Source: Aquarana catesbeiana
Taxonomy: Eukaryota; Chordata; Amphibia; Anura; Ranidae
Direction: 5' to 3'
Length of the DNA: 64,000 nt
Assembly (NCBI RefSeq): GCF_042186555.1
Contig: NC_133336.1
Location: 36,216,838-36,280,837 of the forward strand
Of the stretch, positions 59,996 to 64,000 are shown piece by piece (positions within the stretch are counted from its first letter, which is position 1; the number at the start of each line of letters is the position of its first letter). The position numbers and the translations under genes are program-made. The notes beneath the pieces are model-generated. The model made no database searches. It was not told the origin of the DNA and saw nothing but the letters and a program-made list of their open reading frames with translations.

Positions 59996-62484
59996 GCAGG
60001 AACACCAGGAATTTCACACAAAGGAAGCAATACAAAGAGAACGGGATGCTTTTTAACACAAGTAAATTACCCAACATACATATAGCAGGAACATGAAATG
60101 TTGGGTTAAGATATACTTTAGGCACAGCTGTTTAATGTCAGTGACTATTAAAAGTACAATACGTAGCAGTTCAGCATTTAAAACCAAACTCTAACTTTCC
60201 AAATAAAAATCTAGTTCTTCTCCCTCCTCCTCCCTGTACCTAAATTTCAATACATTTAAGTATTTGTACCTTAATTATGAGCCATTTCAGTGCAGTCACA
60301 TGACAAGCCTTCTCATGCTTTTTTTCTCTAGGGTTGGGGAGTGGGTGGCCTTCAAAGTTACATAGAGTGGTGCTCATTCTGATGAATGAATGCTGTTCTG
60401 AGTGGCAGTCCACCATGAGCCCAAGCTGTGATGACAATGGGGCCAGGGGAGTATTATGATAGTCTGGGTGCACAGGAAAAGATTGGAAGACATAGGGCAG
60501 TAATTACTGTCAGAGGATGAATCAGAGAGCATTGCCAGATAATGGCCATGGTAAGTAGTAGATTTAAAACTTTTTTTTTTACCAACTAGAGACCAAAAAT
60601 ATATTTTTTAAAAATAATCCAAGCAGGATTTGGGCTTCAAAGATGACGTTTAGTCAAAAATGATTTTTTTACCCCCCTATAGCTGTAGTCACATCACATA
60701 CATATAATGAAGTATGTCCTAGGTCATGCAGGCTGCTGCTTCATGTAGAAAACGTCTCTGTAGGGTGCCCGGTCCTCTTCCTCATATTAAACTTCCAGCA
60801 CAGCAGGGGTTAATAGCTTAGGGTCTTTAGGCAGAAATGCAGTCAAGATGATCTGAAGGGGACCAGCCCCCTCCTCCCTTGTCATCTATTAAGAAAAGTC
60901 CATGCATTGTTTTCACTTAATGTAACATGGTCTCTGAATGGGGGGAGAATCCTGTCCTTCACCAGACTCTCTCCCATTTACAGATCATGTTACATTCAGT
61001 GTAAACAATGCACAAGCTTTTATTAAGGGATGAGAGGTGTGGAGGGTGCAGGTCCCTCTTGGACTGTCTTGAATGCAGAAACCTGAAAATTCAAAGCTAT
61101 TAACCCTCACAGCACTGGAAGTTCAACACCAGGAAGAGGACAGGGCTCCCTGTGAGGCAGTGTACGCTGACTAGTGCAGTAGGCATAGGCTCTGCATATT
61201 CCTCTGAATGCAACACATACACGTGTACAAGTGTGTAATATACAGTACCATGCCCTCGGAAAGGATTCCACATAGCACTGCACACAAGTGGTTTGCCTAT
61301 GAGTGGGAGGTCTGCCCTAATGTTTGATTCTTCACATGACCGCAGCCCTTGTTGGGTCCCAGCAATGATGAGCATGCCCTGGGCAAGGTGTAAACCCGCT
61401 GTTACAGCATATGATCCTTCTAGTCACCTGGTGTAGCCCAGAAGAAAAAAAAACAGAGGAGGTGCCCCTAGGATTTTATGGGCAAAGGATGTAGCCCAGA
61501 AGAACCCACCCCAGGGTAGGCCTCCTGTGTGACCCTTATGCTTAGTGAGAATGAGTTAATGGGGAACACATGGAGGAGAGGTCACCTGTCCATCACAAGA
61601 TGCACACCCTACCCTTACAGGTATACTTTCTTTGCCCATGTTGCTGACAGCATGGGCATTTTTTGGGGGAACCCAACGGTCCAATGTGGATGCAGAAAAC
61701 CGGCAACATCAGGGCACTTCTGTTGAACCCTCTTATGAAACTTGTGTGTTAGGGGCTTAGTGGTTGGGGGAATTCTTATTTGGTTCCCTGTGGTTGATAT
61801 TCTTCTTTGAGAATTCAGGTATCTGCACAGGATTTGAGGTGGTGACCAGGATATTTAATATGTCTTGTGCACTTCTCCAGAACACTTGTTCTTGTCTCAT
61901 GTAGCAGACTGCCAAATGGTAGATTTAACAGTCTTCATTTTCTCATAGAAAAATAGAGATCACAAAAAAGAAGTTATCTTTCTATTATGAATTACATTTT
62001 GGAGGAAGTCTTGAGTTAAAACATGAAATCCATTGACCTGTTTCATGATTTTATTAAGAAAGTTGTAAGAGTTTATAACTCTCTGGGGACTTGGTGGCTC
62101 TGTCCTATAACTTTTATTTTAATTGCTGCCTATACTGAATTGAAAAAAAGAAAAAAGAGTTTTATTCCTAGGCCAGTAAAAGGCAAGGTCAGCAGTGACC
62201 TTGTACAAGGTAAACTGCCCTCGGACACTAAAGGATATCGCAGAAGCACATTAGGATTTAAAATATGACATGTAAGTATGGAAAAATGTTCAACATGTTG
62301 ATAGATGAGCGCTATCATACAAGCACCCAATTAGATAAACCACTTACATGTCTACATCAAAGACATCAGTCCGGCCTGTTGGCCTATGTAAATAACTAAA
62401 GTGTGCAAGGCAGACAGCAAAGGTAAAAGCATTTGCAGTGTACAAATGTTACAATCTCTAAAATCAATCAAAAATTATTTATGG
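59996..62484. other. Intronic sequence, nothing recognised
   Basis: No supported exon, repeat boundary or RNA gene, apart from homopolymer runs. Confidence 0.4.
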
Positions 62485-62781
62485 TTAAATTGACCTTGAA
62501 AACATGCAGCCTATGTACTTATTGCATGTGTTACCATTTACCCTTAGCAAGTTTGAGCAGACAGCTTCCTTCATCCTTCCAACTTCTTCTCCTTCCATTC
62601 CATTTATTGCTTCATTGGTCTCTTCCACAGATCGATTCAAAAATTTGCACAATTTTTCCTGAATCAACAAATTCTTCTCAAAACACAGGTTATCGTATTT
62701 TTGTTGGGGAGCCTCGTAGTGAGTAAAATATGTTTTTACTGAAGTTGTATATAAAGTGAAACCAAAGTGACAATATGGCAA
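62485..62781 (-). other. Open frame of possible coding origin, unidentified
   Basis: The minus-strand frame includes APQQKYDNLCFEKNLLIQEK and LNRSVEETNEAINGMEGEEV, an acidic, helix-like composition unlike the random ORFs around it. It lies only 28 bp inside the intron from the MDGA exon and is not part of it. I do not recognise it. It could be a decayed retrocopy, a cryptic exon, or chance. Confidence 0.25.
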
Positions 62782-62808
62782 TAGTATTACTTAGCTTTAG
62801 GTAATCAC

Positions 62809-62957
62809 CTGTTTAAGTCCCAAGCGGTAAGCCACTATTCGGTCCACAGCGTCTGGATTCATCTGTGTCCACTGTAAACTGTATGAGTAGATGCTGGCTT
62901 TGCTCTGCCATAACGGATTGTAGGTGTCATAGTAGAATTCCGGAGGGTAGGCCTTTC
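62809..62957 (-). CDS. MDGA2: MDGA-family exon: first half of the fibronectin III domain
   Basis: Read on the minus strand, TTCTTCTGTGTAG precedes 149 nt of open frame ending CAG before GTGATT. The first two bases complete a codon (phase 1), and the exon ends in phase 0. The peptide includes [17 protein letters not shown], then [20 protein letters not shown], the N-terminal strands of the fibronectin III domain preceding the MAM domain in MDGA proteins. Joined to the exon at 9779-9956 it reads [14 protein letters not shown] without a break. The protein is extracellular and GPI-anchored in neurons. Assignment to MDGA2 rather than MDGA1 is tentative. Confidence 0.8.
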
Positions 62958-64000
62958 CTACACAGAAGAAATTTGTAACAATTTATACATTTCCATGTTG
63001 CTGACTAATTTAATTGCACATTACAAAACACTTTAAGATACCGGTATGTGGGATATGTGCATACCCTGGGGGAATGTACTGTTCTAGAGTCATTATTAAA
63101 CTCACACTATAGGAAATCTGAGTGGAAGCTGATAGACCTACCACTATGGTTTTTTAATTGTGGGAGAAAACATATACATTAAGGAAACTCACAAAAACAC
63201 AAGGAGAGTACTAACTCCATACAGACAGTATTCTTTGGTGGCAAATAAAACAAGGAACCCACTTACCCTTTTACAACAAAGGGAAATCTGTACTGTGAGA
63301 AATATTTAGGCTGCCATTGCTGACCTCTCTAATAAAAATGCTAGTTGTCTGGCTATTGTATTTTCATGCTGATCCGCTGACTTCAGTCTTTTGTGTCTTT
63401 GACCCAGGACAACAATGAAGACTTCTAGTTTCTACACACATGTTCAAGGTCTTTGATTCAAAACTACTGTATCAGAGGCAGAAAACTGTCACTTTCAGAA
63501 TGAGAACAGCAAAAGGAGCTTACAGAATTTCTACTGGTACAAGACTCTGTTAAGAAAGGCATATGTGTGAATCTGTAAATCATTGTCACTTTGTTGAACA
63601 TGGAACAGTAGGCAGGTATAGTGTAATGCCATTGAGCCAAAATGCAAAAACTTTTCGAAAACAACAATGCTGTTATTGGACCATAGAAAGAGGAGGTAGG
63701 CAATCGCTGTGCATGTGACAAGATACATCGCCGACACTCTTTCTGTACTAGTCATCAAGCAACACCCGGCCTGACTTTAAGAAGTGTGTAATAATCACTA
63801 TCCATTTGCATTCCATTTGGGCCACACAGAAAATACATATCTCATGTTCTTTTAGATATACAAATTAGGCATACTACAAATTATTTTGCGTGCTTTCAAT
63901 GTATTCAACATTTTTTTTTATATTTAGAATAAACGTTGGCTAGAGAGTTTTATTGCACATTAAGGCTCCTTGCACACTGGTGTGCTTTTGCTGTGCTGTA
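62958..64000. other. Upstream intron of the MDGA-family gene, nothing recognised
   Basis: This is the 3' part of the preceding phase-1 intron. No second exon or repeat end recognised before the window ends. Confidence 0.45.

Overview
This window reads as nuclear DNA from an anuran amphibian, most likely a ranid-type frog. The evidence is the repeat landscape: abundant TTAA-bounded nonautonomous elements with TTAACCACTT or TTAACCGCTT ends, Tc1-like elements, CR1, L1, DIRS and Penelope-like retroelements. It also holds vertebrate exons with canonical splice sites. There is no sign of a bacterial or viral genome. The host assignment is an inference from these families.

One host gene spans the window on the minus strand. 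Exons at 62809-62957 and 9779-9956 have canonical splice sites and matching phases. Together they encode one fibronectin type III domain resembling that of the MDGA family (MAM-domain GPI-anchored neural adhesion proteins). The 52.85 kb between them is a single intron (9957-62808), and almost everything recognisable inside it is transposon-derived. The other MDGA domains lie outside the window.

Layout. 6-5184: Penelope-like retroelement with an intact 725-codon RT/GIY-YIG frame between 1.22 kb inverted arms, each carrying a hammerhead-like motif. 5328-6945: two abutting TTAA elements. 6994-9295: Tc1 derivative split by a 1.5 kb palindromic insertion with a 22-bp target duplication. 9779-9956: MDGA exon. 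10-18.2 kb: nested TTAA elements, truncated L1, minisatellites, a CR1 tail and a pogo/Tigger-like element. 19.5-20.6 kb: palindromic Tc1 derivative. 23.4-32.2 kb: more TTAA elements and a palindromic element. 33117-40020: full-length L1 with target duplication, broken only by one stop codon in ORF2. 43.5-50.5 kb: (TA)n, a palindromic element with a hammerhead-like loop, then a Tc1 transposon split by a near-full-length CR1. 50.6-51.6 kb: another Tc1 derivative. 52.7-60 kb: a TTAA element split by a degraded DIRS retrotransposon. 62809-62957: upstream MDGA exon.

Three themes deserve attention. First, large inverted-repeat elements, three of which carry hammerhead-like cores (the Penelope element and two smaller palindromes). 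Second, nested insertions that reveal target sites and relative ages. Third, several retroelements whose coding frames are interrupted by only one or two point mutations. Coordinates of repeat ends were read by eye and may be off by a few bases.
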